A DNA stretch of 64,000 nt from Pseudonocardia cypriaca. Its GTDB lineage: Bacteria > Actinomycetota > Actinomycetes > Mycobacteriales > Pseudonocardiaceae. Below, one piece after another: positions 47,548-56,249 of the stretch. The first letter of the stretch is position 1; every line of letters begins with the position of its first letter. The DNA lies in assembly GCF_006717045.1 (NCBI RefSeq), contig NZ_VFPH01000001.1, positions 1,984,001-2,048,000 of the forward strand, in the 5' to 3' direction. The notes under the pieces are model-generated. The model was not told the DNA's origin and made no database searches. It saw only the letters and a list, made by a program, of their open reading frames with translations. The translations under genes were made by a program, and so were the position numbers.

Positions 47548-48609
47548 TCAGGGATCGAGCCGGATCCGGCCCCGGCCGGCGACCGCCCGCCCGATGACAG
47601 CCGCGTCGAGGCCCTGCTCCCGCAGCTCGGCCACCGCCGCCGCGGCCCGCTCGGGCTCGGCGCCGAACAGCAGCCCGCCGGACGTCTGGGCGTCGGCGAG
47701 CAGCACGACGTCGGTCTCGCCGACGCCGGGCGCGAGGTCGAGCACGTCGGCGACCCAGTCGCGGTTGCGCCGGGTGCCGCCGGGCACGATCCCGGCCTCC
47801 GCCTGCTCCCGCGCCCCGGGGAGGAGCGGCACGGCGCCCACCTCGACGACCGCGTCCACCCCGGACGCCGCCGCCATCTTGCGCAGGTGGCCGAGCAGCC
47901 CGAAGCCGGTGACGTCGGTGCAGCCGCTCGAGCCCGCGGCGAGCGCGGCGGCGGCCGCGGTGGCGTTCGGCGTGCACATCGTGGCGACGGCGGCGTCGAG
48001 CAGCTCGTCGCTCGCGGTGCCGGCCTTCACCGCCGTGGTCGCGATCCCGACCCCGAGCGGCTTGGTGAGCACGAGCGCGTCGCACGGGCGCAGGCCCGCG
48101 TTGGTGAGGATCCGGTCCGGGTGCACCTCGCCGACGACCGCCAGCCCGTACTTGGGCTCCGGATCGTCGATCGAGTGGCCGCCGACCACGGCGAACCCGC
48201 ACTCGCGCCCCACGTCCGCCCCGCCCGCGAGTACCTCGCCGAGCATCTCCGCTGGCAGCACCTCGGACGGCCAGGCCACGATGTTCAGCGCGAACAGCGG
48301 GCGCCCGCCCATCGCGTAGACGTCGGAGACGGCGTTGGTGGCGGCGATGCGGCCCCACGTGCGCGGGTCGTCGACGACCGGGGTGAAGAAGTCGGTGGTG
48401 GCGACGAGCGCGCGGTCGGTGTCGAGCCGCCAGACTGCGGCGTCGTCGCCGGTCTCCGTGCCGACGATGAGGTCGGGATGGGTGGCGGGGGTGACGGTCG
48501 CGAGGATCTCGGCCAGTCGGCCGGGGCCGATCTTGCAGCCGCAGCCCGCGCCGTGGCTGAACCGGGTGAGCCGTTCGCTGTCCGCCTGCCGCGCCACTGC
48601 GTCCGCCAT
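47548..48609 (-). CDS. selD: Selenide, water dikinase (selenophosphate synthase)
   Basis: A 353-residue enzyme that makes selenophosphate from selenide and ATP. The glycine-rich catalytic loop reads SHGAGCGCKIG with cysteine at the position that is selenocysteine in some organisms and a lysine after it. VGTETGDDAAVWRL and SVSDVYAMGGRPLFALNIV are other family blocks. It is divergent from selA with a 22-base gap, and convergent with the tRNA-Sec gene, completing the selenium locus. Confidence 0.96.
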   Translation of the reverse strand: MADAVARQADSERLTRFSHGAGCGCKIGPGRLAEILATVTPATHPDLIVGTETGDDAAVWRLDTDRALVATTDFFTPVVDDPRTWGRIAATNAVSDVYAMGGRPLFALNIVAWPSEVLPAEMLGEVLAGGADVGRECGFAVVGGHSIDDPEPKYGLAVVGEVHPDRILTNAGLRPCDALVLTKPLGVGIATTAVKAGTASDELLDAAVATMCTPNATAAAAALAAGSSGCTDVTGFGLLGHLRKMAAASGVDAVVEVGAVPLLPGAREQAEAGIVPGGTRRNRDWVADVLDLAPGVGETDVVLLADAQTSGGLLFGAEPERAAAAVAELREQGLDAAVIGRAVAGRGRIRLDP

Positions 48610-48631
48610 GGCTGGATCGTAGGCTCGGCCC

Positions 48632-49927
48632 GTGGTCATCGACCCGCGCCGCCGCGTGCCCCGCACCGACGCGGTGCTCGCCGAGCCCCGCGTCGCCGCG
48701 GCGGCCGTCCGGCTGGGCCGGCAGCTGGTGAAGCAGGCCGTGACGGCCGCGCAGCAGCGGGTCCGCGACAGCGCCCTGCCGCCGGACGAGATCGTCGACG
48801 CCGTGCTGGGCGCGTTGCCGCCCGCCGCCACGACGCTGCGACCGGTGCTCAACGCCACCGGCGTGCTGCTGCACACCAACCTCGGCCGGGCCCCGCTCGG
48901 CGCCGCCGCGCGCGAAGCCGTCGCCGTCGCCGCGGGGACCTGCGACGTCGAGCTGGACCTGGCCACCGGCACCCGCGGGCGGCGCGGCGCCGGGGTGGTC
49001 GACGCGCTGCTCGCCGCCGTCCCGGGTGCGAGCGGCGCGCACGTCGTCAACAACGGAGCTGCTGCGCTCGCGCTCGTCGCCGCGACGCTCGCCGCCGGCC
49101 GGGAGATCGTCGTGTCCCGCGGCGAGCTCGTCGAGATCGGGGACGGGTTCCGGATCCCGGACCTGGTCGAGTCCACCGGCGCGCGGCTGCGGGAGGTCGG
49201 CACCACCAACCGCACCCACCTCGCCGACTACGAGCGGGCGATCGGGCCGGACACCGCGTTCGTGCTGAAGGTGCACCCGTCGAACTTCACCGTCACCGGG
49301 TTCACCAGCGCGGTCGGGCCCGCGGAGCTGGCCGGTCTCGGGGTTCCGGTGGTCGTCGACATCGGGTCGGGCCTGCTCGCCCCCCACCCGTTGCTGCCCG
49401 ACGAGCCGGACGCCGCCGGCATGCTCGCCGCGGGCGCCGCGCTGGTCACGGCGTCCGGGGACAAGCTGCTCGGCGGCCCGCAGGCCGGGCTGATCCTCGG
49501 TGATGCCGGCCTGGTCGAGCGCGTCCGCCGGTTCCCGCTCGCCCGCGCGATGCGCGTCGACAAGCTGACGCTCGCCGCGCTGGAGGCGACGCTGCGCGGC
49601 CCGGTGCCGCCGGTGCGCGCCGCCCTCGACGCGCCGGTCGCCGAGCTGCGCGCCAGGGCGGATGCGCTCGCCGCCCGGCTCGCGGGGCTGGACGTGCAGG
49701 TCGTCGACTCGCACGCGACGGTCGGGGGTGGTGGCGCACCCGGCGTCGTCCTGCCCAGCGTCGCGCTCTCGCTGCCCGAGCCCTACGCGGCGGCCCTGCG
49801 CGCCGGCAGCCCGGCCGTGCTCGGGCGGCTCGAAGGTGGTCGCTGCCTGCTGGACCTGCGCGCGCTGGGCCGGGCCGACGACGAGACGCTCGCGGGATGC
49901 GTCCGCGCGGTCCGGTCCGGACCGTGA
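48632..49927 (+). CDS. selA: L-seryl-tRNA(Sec) selenium transferase
   Basis: A 431-residue PLP enzyme that converts Ser-tRNA(Sec) to Sec-tRNA(Sec) with selenophosphate. LNATGVLLHTNLGRAPL is the N-terminal hallmark and SGDKLLGGPQAG contains the PLP lysine. REVGTTNRTHLADYERAI is also typical. The stop overlaps the GTG start of selB by four bases. Length is that of bacterial decameric SelA. Confidence 0.97.
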   Translation: MVIDPRRRVPRTDAVLAEPRVAAAAVRLGRQLVKQAVTAAQQRVRDSALPPDEIVDAVLGALPPAATTLRPVLNATGVLLHTNLGRAPLGAAAREAVAVAAGTCDVELDLATGTRGRRGAGVVDALLAAVPGASGAHVVNNGAAALALVAATLAAGREIVVSRGELVEIGDGFRIPDLVESTGARLREVGTTNRTHLADYERAIGPDTAFVLKVHPSNFTVTGFTSAVGPAELAGLGVPVVVDIGSGLLAPHPLLPDEPDAAGMLAAGAALVTASGDKLLGGPQAGLILGDAGLVERVRRFPLARAMRVDKLTLAALEATLRGPVPPVRAALDAPVAELRARADALAARLAGLDVQVVDSHATVGGGGAPGVVLPSVALSLPEPYAAALRAGSPAVLGRLEGGRCLLDLRALGRADDETLAGCVRAVRSGP

Positions 49928-51723
49928 CCAGCAGGATGGCGACGAGCCGGGTGGTGGCGACCGCCGGGCACGTCGACCACGGCAAGTCGACGCTGGTGCG
50001 GGCCCTGACCGGCATGGAGCCCGACCGGCTGGCCGAGGAGCGGCGCCGCGGCCTCACGATCGACCTCGGGTTCGCCTGGACCCGTCTGCCCTCGGGCACC
50101 GACCTCGCCTTCGTGGACGTCCCCGGGCACGAGCGGTTCGTGACGACGATGCTCGCCGGGGCCGGCCCGGTTCCGGCGGCCCTGATCGTGGTCGCCGCCG
50201 ACGAGGGGTGGATGCCGCAGTCGGCCGAGCACCTCGACGCGCTGGACGCGCTCGGCGTGGAGCACGGCCTGCTCGTGATCACCCGGTGCGACCTGCTGGA
50301 TCCCGAGCCTGCCCGCGAGGAAGCGCTGGGCGAGATCGCCCGCTCCGCGCTCGGCGTCCCCGAGGTGGTGGAGGTCTGCGCACCGCGCGGCGAGGGCATC
50401 GACGCGCTGCGCAGCGCCCTGGACGCCCTGGTCGCGACGGTCCCGGAGCCCGACCCGCACGCCGACGTGCGGCTGTGGATCGATCGGGCGTTCAGCATCC
50501 GGGGTGCCGGCACCGTCGTCACGGGGACGCTGGGCGCCGGCACGATCCGGGTGGACGACGAGCTGGAGCTCGGCGGCCGCCGGGTGCACGTACGGGGGCT
50601 GCAGAGCCTCGGCGAGCCGGTGGGGGAGGCGCGCGGGGTGGCGCGCGTCGCGGTGAACCTGCGCGGGGTCCCGCGGGAGGCGGTCGCCCGTGGCGAGGCG
50701 CTGCTCACCCCGGGCGCCTGGCTCGCGCCCGCCGAGCTCGACGTTGCGCTGCGCGGCGTGCGCGGGGCGGAACCCGGCCCGCTGCCGCGTGAGGTGATGC
50801 TGCACGCCGGCTCGGCTGCCGTCGTGGTGCACGTCCGCCCGCTCGGTCAGGGCCACGCCCGGCTGCGCCCCGAACACCCGCTGCCGCTGCGGATAGGGGA
50901 TCGGGCGGTGCTGCGCGACCCGGGCCGCCGCGCCGTCGTCGCGGGCGTCGAGGTGCTCGACGTCCTCCCACCCGCCCTGCGCCGCCGCGGTGCGGCCGCC
51001 CGCCGGGCCGCGGAGCTCGCCGAGCCCGGGTTCGGCACCGCGGCGGGCGAGCTGCGCCGCCGGGGTCTGGTCCGGGTCGCGGACCTGGTGGCGATGGGCG
51101 TGCCCCGCGCCGAGGTCGACACCCTCTCCGCGCTGCGGGCGGACGGCTGGCTCGTCGCACCCGCCCGGGCGGCGGAGGCCGTCTCCGCGCTCGCCGCAGC
51201 GGTCCGCGCCCACGACGCCGCCGAGCCGCTCGACCCCGGCCTCACGATCGAGGCGGCCCGGCGGGCCGCGGACCTGCCCACAGCCGGGCTGGTCACCGCC
51301 GTCCTCACCAACGCGGGCCCCGAGGACCCGCAGCTGCGCGCCGGCCGCGTCCACCTCGGCCGGGCCCACGGGCTGCCGCAGCAGGTGCGCGCGGCGATGG
51401 AGAAGCTGCGCGCCGACCTCGTCGTGGAACCCTTCCGCGCCCCCGACGCCGGCCGCCTCGCCGAGCTCGGCCTCGGCCCGCGCGAGCTGGCCGCGCTGGT
51501 GCGGGCGGGCGAGCTGGTGGCGATCGCCGACGGCGTGGTGCTGCTGCCCGATGCGCCCGACCGCGCGGTGACCCTGCTCCGCAACGTCGGCCCCGCGTTC
51601 ACCCTCAGCGAGGCCCGTCAGGCGCTCGGCACCACCCGTCGGGTGGCCGTACCGCTACTGGAACACCTCGCACGCACCGGCCGCACCGTGCGTGTCGATG
51701 ATCTCACCCACCAGCTCCACTAG
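49924..51723 (+). CDS. selB: Selenocysteine-specific elongation factor
   Basis: A 599-residue GTPase that delivers Sec-tRNA(Sec) to UGA codons marked by a SECIS hairpin. G1 is GHVDHGKST, G3 is DVPGHERF, and TRCD takes the place of NKxD. Domains II and III follow, and the C-terminal 200 residues contain winged helices that bind the SECIS (EARQALGTTRRVAVPLLEHL at the end). The start chosen is the GTG overlapping the selA stop; an ATG four codons later is possible. Confidence 0.96.
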   Translation: MTSRMATSRVVATAGHVDHGKSTLVRALTGMEPDRLAEERRRGLTIDLGFAWTRLPSGTDLAFVDVPGHERFVTTMLAGAGPVPAALIVVAADEGWMPQSAEHLDALDALGVEHGLLVITRCDLLDPEPAREEALGEIARSALGVPEVVEVCAPRGEGIDALRSALDALVATVPEPDPHADVRLWIDRAFSIRGAGTVVTGTLGAGTIRVDDELELGGRRVHVRGLQSLGEPVGEARGVARVAVNLRGVPREAVARGEALLTPGAWLAPAELDVALRGVRGAEPGPLPREVMLHAGSAAVVVHVRPLGQGHARLRPEHPLPLRIGDRAVLRDPGRRAVVAGVEVLDVLPPALRRRGAAARRAAELAEPGFGTAAGELRRRGLVRVADLVAMGVPRAEVDTLSALRADGWLVAPARAAEAVSALAAAVRAHDAAEPLDPGLTIEAARRAADLPTAGLVTAVLTNAGPEDPQLRAGRVHLGRAHGLPQQVRAAMEKLRADLVVEPFRAPDAGRLAELGLGPRELAALVRAGELVAIADGVVLLPDAPDRAVTLLRNVGPAFTLSEARQALGTTRRVAVPLLEHLARTGRTVRVDDLTHQLH

Positions 51724-51830
51724 ATCGCCCGACCGCGCATATTCATGGTCAGCAACCGGGTACTCCGCGGCACCTCGGTCGTGTGGGCCGGCCAGATCGT
51801 CGGCCGGGCGACCGGAACAAGGAGGAACCG

Positions 51831-51986
51831 GTGATCGTTCTAGGCGTGATCCTTTTGGTCCTGGGCTGGCTGCTCGGGATCTCCCTGCTGACCTACCTCG
51901 GCGGCATCCTGCTCGTCGTCGGAGTGGTCCTGCTCCTGCTGGGCAGCGCCGGCCGGGCCGTCGGTGGCCGCAGGCACTATTACTGA
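51831..51986 (+). CDS. Small membrane protein, DUF6131-like
   Basis: A 51-residue protein, GTG start with AAGGAGGAA just upstream. Two hydrophobic helices (VILLVLGWLLGISLLTYLGG and ILLVVGVVLLLLG) end in a basic tail GRAVGGRRHYY. This pattern, especially the RAVGGRRHYY end, matches a common actinobacterial family of tiny membrane proteins of unknown role. Abundant stress-related expression is reported for similar peptides in general, but nothing here proves it. Confidence 0.85.
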   Translation: MIVLGVILLVLGWLLGISLLTYLGGILLVVGVVLLLLGSAGRAVGGRRHYY

Positions 51987-52028
51987 CCCCTGGACGAACG
52001 GTCCACAGAGGACCGTCGCACTGACACA

Positions 52029-52073
52029 GGACCCCGCGGCTGCTACCGGCTTCCCGGAGCAGCCGCGGGGTCC
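52029..52073. terminator. Bidirectional terminator hairpin, 16-bp perfect stem
   Basis: Positions 52029-52044 (GGACCCCGCGGCTGCT) pair perfectly with 52058-52073 around a 13-base loop. It lies between the small rightward membrane-protein gene and the leftward acyl-CoA ligase gene and serves both ends. Confidence 0.85.
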
Positions 52074-52083
52074 GCGTCGTTCG

Positions 52084-53907
52084 TCAGGCCGGGGCCTTCG
52101 CCCCGCTGTAGATGCTCGCGATGTCGGCGGCGAACGTCTTCGCCACGACCGCGCGCTTGACCTTCATCGTCGGGGTCATCTCGCCCCCCGCCTCGGTGAA
52201 GTCCACCGGCAGGATGCGGAACTCGCGGATCTGCTCCGCCCGCGAGACCGACTGGTTGGCGTCCTCGACCGCCTGGGCGATCTCGGCCCGCAGGTCCGGG
52301 TCGTCGACGAGATCGGCGATGGCGGTGTCCGCCGGCTTGCCCGCGCGGTCGAGCCAGCCGGGGAGGGCCTCGGCGTCGATCGTGACGAGCACGCCGATGA
52401 ACGGCTGTCCGTCGCCGACCACCATGCACTGGCTGATCAGCGGGTGGGCGCGCAGCCGGTCCTCCAGCACGGCGGGGGCGACGTTCTTGCCCCCCGCCGT
52501 CACGATGAGCTCCTTCTTCCGGCCGGTGATCCGCAGGAAGCCCGCGTCGTCGAGCTCGCCGATGTCGCCGGTGTGGAACCAGCCGTCCTCGAGCGCCTCG
52601 GCGGTGGCGGCCTCGTTCTTCCAGTACCGGCGGAAGACGATCGGGCCCTTGACCAGCACCTCGCCGTCGTCGGCGATCCGGACGGAATGGCCGGGCACCG
52701 GCCGCCCGACCGTGCCGACGCGCTGGGCGCCGAGCGCGTTGAGCGTGACGCCCGCCGTGGTCTCCGTGAGGCCGTACCCCTCGAGAACCGGGAGGCCGAC
52801 GCCGCGGAAGAAGTGGCCGAGGCGCTCGCCGAGCGGCGCCGCACCGGACACCGCGGCCACCACGTTCCCACCGACGACGTCCCGCAGCTTGCTGTAGACC
52901 AGCCGGTCGAAGAGCGCGTGCCGCAGGCGCAGCGCGAGGCCCGGTCCGCCGGTGTCCTGGGCGCGGCTCCAGGCGACGGCGGTGTCGGCGGCCATGTCGA
53001 AGATGCGGCCCTTGCCGCTGTCGTGGGCGCGTTGGCGGGCGCTGTTGAAGACCTTCTCGAACACGCGCGGCGCGGAGAGGATGAACGTCGGCCGGAACGA
53101 GGCGAGGTCGGGCAGCAGCCGCTTCACGTCGGGCGTGTGCCCCACCACCGTGCGCGTGTAGAGGGCGCCGCACTGGATGACCTTGCCGAACACGTGCGCG
53201 AGCGGGAGGAACAGCAGCACCGACCCGCGGTCGGACAGTAGCTCCGGGAGCAGGCTCACGGCGCTCTTGACCTCGCTGACGAGGTTGCGGTGGGTCAGCT
53301 CGCAACCCTTGGGGCGGCCCGTGGTGCCGGAGGTGTAGATCAGCGTGGCGAGGTCGTCGGCGCGCACGGCGGCGCTGCGGGCGCGCACCTCCTCGGCCGG
53401 GGTGTCGGCGCCCAGCGCCACGAGCGCCTCGACGGCGCCCGGCGTGCCCTCCGACGGCTCGATCTGCCAGACGTGCCGCACACCGGGGCAGGCGGCCCGC
53501 ACGCTCTCGACGAGCCCGGCGTGCCTGCTCGACTCGACGATCGCGGCGACCGCCTCGGAGTCGGACAGGATCCAGCCGATCTGCTCGGCCGACGACGTCT
53601 CGTAGATCGGCACGGTGGCCGCGCCCGTGGCGAGGATCGCGTAGTCGATCAGGCCCCACTCGTAGCGGGTGCGCGAGAGCAGCGCGACGCGGTCGCCGGG
53701 CCGCACCCCCGCGGCGATCAGCCCACGGGCCACGGCCACGACCTCGTCGGCGAACTGCGCGCAGGTGACGTCCGACCACTCGCCGGACGCGTCCGGGCGC
53801 CGGTACACCACCACGGAACCGTGCTCGTCGGCGTTCGCGTACACCGCATCGAGGAGGTTCTCCTCGTCACCCACGCGGAACGTGGCTGGAACGCTGTACT
53901 CGCGCAC
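52084..53907 (-). CDS. Long-chain fatty-acid-CoA ligase (FadD15-like)
   Basis: A 607-residue AMP-forming acyl-CoA synthetase. The ATP-binding motif is LIYTSGTTGRPKGCELTHRN (about 180-199), followed by LEGYGLTETTAGVTLNALG, WFHTGDIGELDDAGFLRITGRKKELIVTAGGKN (hinge region), and the C-terminal lysine region PTMKVKRAVVAKTF. These match actinobacterial long-chain ligases that activate fatty acids for degradation or lipid synthesis. The start is a GTG with GGAGGT-type sequence upstream. Confidence 0.93.
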   Translation of the reverse strand: MREYSVPATFRVGDEENLLDAVYANADEHGSVVVYRRPDASGEWSDVTCAQFADEVVAVARGLIAAGVRPGDRVALLSRTRYEWGLIDYAILATGAATVPIYETSSAEQIGWILSDSEAVAAIVESSRHAGLVESVRAACPGVRHVWQIEPSEGTPGAVEALVALGADTPAEEVRARSAAVRADDLATLIYTSGTTGRPKGCELTHRNLVSEVKSAVSLLPELLSDRGSVLLFLPLAHVFGKVIQCGALYTRTVVGHTPDVKRLLPDLASFRPTFILSAPRVFEKVFNSARQRAHDSGKGRIFDMAADTAVAWSRAQDTGGPGLALRLRHALFDRLVYSKLRDVVGGNVVAAVSGAAPLGERLGHFFRGVGLPVLEGYGLTETTAGVTLNALGAQRVGTVGRPVPGHSVRIADDGEVLVKGPIVFRRYWKNEAATAEALEDGWFHTGDIGELDDAGFLRITGRKKELIVTAGGKNVAPAVLEDRLRAHPLISQCMVVGDGQPFIGVLVTIDAEALPGWLDRAGKPADTAIADLVDDPDLRAEIAQAVEDANQSVSRAEQIREFRILPVDFTEAGGEMTPTMKVKRAVVAKTFAADIASIYSGAKAPA

Positions 53908-53999
53908 GCTGTGACCTCCTGGCCGGCACTGGCTCCCGTTTCCCGAAACCTACCTCGCGGTAGGGGCGATCGGCACGACCTGTTCACTACGCTGGCGCG

Positions 54000-54401
54000 G
54001 TGCCGTCGGTGGATGTGGTGGACGAGACGTTCCTCGCCGTGCCGCCCGCCGTCGTGGCGGCCGAGTTCGCCACGCCCTCCCGGTGGCCGCAGCTGTGGCC
54101 GGACCTCCAGCTGCAGGTCATGACCGACCGCGGCGTCCAGGGCATCCGGTGGACGGTGCGCGGCGCGCTCGTCGGCAGCATGGAGGTCTGGCTCGAGCCG
54201 GTGCTGGACGGCACCCTCCTGCACTACTACCTGCGGGCCGACCCGCAGGGCCCGGACGGGCGGCCGCGGCCGGCGCCGCCGCGCCGTGCCGCCGTCGAGG
54301 TCGGCAGGCGCCAGCGCGCGGCCAAGGCCATCGCGTTCGCGTGCAAGGAGCGGCTCGAGGCGGGCCGGGAGCCGGGCGAGCCGCCGAGGGCGGGGCACTA
54401 G
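54000..54401 (+). CDS. START/SRPBCC-like small protein (polyketide cyclase family)
   Basis: A 133-residue protein with the pattern of the SRPBCC fold: VDVVDETFLAVPPAVVAAEF, RWPQLWPDLQLQVMTDRGVQ, GSMEVWLEPVLDGTLLHYYL. The C-terminus is a charged helix rich in Arg (RRAAVEVGRRQRAAKAIAF). The fold binds hydrophobic ligands. It is divergent from the acyl-CoA ligase, which suggests lipid-related work, but no activity is known. GTG start. Confidence 0.75.
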   Translation: MPSVDVVDETFLAVPPAVVAAEFATPSRWPQLWPDLQLQVMTDRGVQGIRWTVRGALVGSMEVWLEPVLDGTLLHYYLRADPQGPDGRPRPAPPRRAAVEVGRRQRAAKAIAFACKERLEAGREPGEPPRAGH

Positions 54402-54585
54402 GCGGAACGACGTCAGCGGCGCTGACGGTGCTCTCGGAACCCCGCCGGGTGGCCGTGCACATCACGCGGTGTCGGTGCACATGTCCGGCGGTGTGTGTCG
54501 TGGCGGGAAGGTGTGCACGGTGGCCGGCGGCGTTCCGCGGAACGCGGCGCGGTGCCGTTGTGGTGCCGTCCACGTGGGAACCGTT

Positions 54586-54808
54586 CCGGTGGGCGCGCCG
54601 TTCCCGGCTCGGGCCACCCAGCCTCACCTATCCGCCCCCGGCTGCTGGTGTGGTCGATCCAGTTCGCCTTGCCCCTCACCTCCGGGGGGCGGCCGGGTTG
54701 GGACAACTACCGAGTTCTGTGGTTGCGCTGGCGGCCGTCCCCGACGCGGGGGCACGGCGGTCCCGACGAACACCTGGCGTGGGTGCCACGCAACCGGCTG
54801 TGGTCCCG
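54586..54808 (+). repeat. Large inverted repeat, left arm (223 bp)
   Basis: It matches 54912-55136 in inverse orientation. The outer 28 bases (starting CCGGTGGGCGCGCCG) are identical in both arms, the inner 28 (GGGTGCCACGCAACC...) match at 27 of 28, and the block starting GGGTTGGGACAACTACCG matches well in between. Each arm can fold: GGTTGCG pairs with CGCAACC, enclosing GCCGTCCCC paired with GGGG-C-ACGGC. Length differs from the other arm by two bases only. Confidence 0.8.
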
Positions 54809-54911
54809 TTCCCACCCAGCAACCCCTGCCATCCGGGCGTGATCAGTGCAGACGCCCCGTCCCTGGACTGGTCCGGCCTGACCGTGCGCGGATGGGCTGG
54901 GGTGTGAGGGT

Positions 54912-55136
54912 CGGGACCACAGCAGGTTGCGTGGCACCCAGCCGCGGCGGTCTCGTCCCGACCGCCGTGCCCCCAAGCCGGGGACGGCTGTCCACGCAAC
55001 CACAGGATTCGGTAGTTGACCCAAGCCAGCCACCCCCACCAGCCGAAGAGATCGACGGGAACCGGGGGAACACCCGAGAGGCTGACAGCGAAGGCGGGCG
55101 CCGGGAGACCCGAGCCGGGAACGGCGCGCCCACCGG
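54912..55136 (-). repeat. Large inverted repeat, right arm (225 bp)
   Basis: The inverse partner of 54586-54808. Read leftwards, it begins with the same 28 bases and ends with CGCAACCTGCTGTGGTCCCG. In this copy the outer stem is a perfect 10 bp (GGTTGCGTGG with CCACGCAACC) and there is an additional 7-bp hairpin (GGCGGTC with GACCGCC). The retained folding despite sequence change hints at selection for structure. Confidence 0.8.
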
Positions 55137-55205
55137 CGGGTTCTGTGACCAGGCCGACCCGACGGCGACCAACCAGAACCGCAGGGACCGCGCCGCCCGA
55201 GCGAC

Positions 55206-55340
55206 CATGATCCGAACTGGCGGTTGCCCATGGCTGCGCCGACAACCATGGACGCCCGATACAGCGGATCTTGCCCACGAAGATCGCATGCATCGGTTGC
55301 CCATGGCCACAGCGGTAGCCGACCGATACTCCGGATCATG
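55206..55340. repeat. Imperfect direct repeats with inverted CATGATCCG sites
   Basis: GGTTGCCCATGGC occurs at 55222-55234 and again at 55295-55307. Each is followed by CCGATAC (55256, 55323) and a CGGATC-(A/T)TG block (55265, 55332). CATGATCCG (55206-55214) is the exact inverse of CGGATCATG (55332-55340). The two units are 67-73 bases apart. It precedes the metallophosphoesterase gene by about 90 bases. Confidence 0.7.
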
Positions 55341-55431
55341 CCCGCGACCACCGCTGGCGGCCCGGCAGCCGTGATCACACGGCCGGCTGTGCGTCGTGCC
55401 CATAGCCGGGTAGCGAGGTAGCGTTGATCGC

Positions 55432-56220
55432 ATGCGCGTGCACGTGGTTTCCGACGTGCACGGCGCCTCCGACGCGCTCTCGCGGGCCGGCGACGGGGCC
55501 GATGCGCTCGTGGTGCTGGGCGACCTCGTGGACTACGTCGACTACCGCGACCCGGCGGGCGGCATCCTCGGGCGCGTGCTCGGCCCCGAGGTGAGCGCCG
55601 AGTTCGGGCGCCTGCGCACCTCGGGAGGACGGGACGAGCTGATCCGTTTCGTCCGGGAGGCGTGGGCGCGGGTCCCCGATGCGCCCGCCGTGGTGGAGGA
55701 CGCCGTGCAGGAGCAGTACGACCGGATGTTCGGTGCGCTCACCGCTCCGACCTACGCGATCCCCGGCAACGTCGACATGCCCCGGCTGTGGCCGCGCTAC
55801 GCCCGCCCGGGGCTCACGCTCGCGGACGGCCGGGTCGTGGAGATCGGCGACCTGCGGTTCGGGTTCGTCGGCGGCGCCCCGCTGCCACCGGGCGTCGAGC
55901 CGCGCGAGGGGGGTCCGTGGACGCCGCACCTGCTGCGGGCGGCGGACTTCACCGCGGCCGTGAAGGCCCTGGATCGGGTCGACGTGCTGTGCAGCCACGT
56001 GCCGCCCGCCGTGCCCGAGCTCGCGTTCGACGTGGTCACGCGGAGGGCCGAGGCGTCGTCCGCCGCGCTGCTGGACGTCGTGCACCGCGACCGGCCGCGC
56101 GCGGCGTTCTTCGGACACGTCCACCAGCCGCTCGCGCCGCGGGTGCGCGTGGGACGCACCGAGTGCGTCAACGTCGGGCATTTCCGCGCCACCCGCACTC
56201 CGTACGTGCTCCGCTGGTGA
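55432..56220 (+). CDS. Metallophosphoesterase
   Basis: A 262-residue calcineurin-like phosphoesterase. Metal motifs are visible in order: SDVHG (residues 6-10), LGDLVDY, PGNVDMPR (in place of GNHD/E) and GHVHQP near the C-terminus; CSHVPP supplies another histidine. It could act on nucleotides, phosphodiesters or protein phosphates; the substrate is unknown. The asparagine and GNVD variant is within the family's normal range. Confidence 0.88.
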   Translation: MRVHVVSDVHGASDALSRAGDGADALVVLGDLVDYVDYRDPAGGILGRVLGPEVSAEFGRLRTSGGRDELIRFVREAWARVPDAPAVVEDAVQEQYDRMFGALTAPTYAIPGNVDMPRLWPRYARPGLTLADGRVVEIGDLRFGFVGGAPLPPGVEPREGGPWTPHLLRAADFTAAVKALDRVDVLCSHVPPAVPELAFDVVTRRAEASSAALLDVVHRDRPRAAFFGHVHQPLAPRVRVGRTECVNVGHFRATRTPYVLRW

Positions 56221-56249
56221 CGGGGGCCCACCCCGGTAACGTGCGCCCC

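Larger units (their letters stand above)
54402..55431. other. 1-kb gene-free region with large repeats
   Basis: No credible gene is seen; long frames on both strands are only open because of high GC. It holds a large imperfect inverted repeat (54586-54808 and 54912-55136), a 103-base centre, and a separate pair of direct repeats near 55206-55340. By comparison, other gaps in this window are mostly under 250 bases. The content suggests two copies of a structured element. Confidence 0.7.

Noticed and set aside
47548..48609. Selenocysteine codon within selD
   Set aside because: The active-site motif reads GCGCK with ordinary cysteine codons and there is no in-frame UGA.
54676..55378. Several open frames of 200-220 codons in the 1-kb gap
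   Set aside because: They exist in all frames, follow the inverted repeat, and show no domain, no ribosome-binding site and unnatural composition (Trp/Pro/Gly/Arg).
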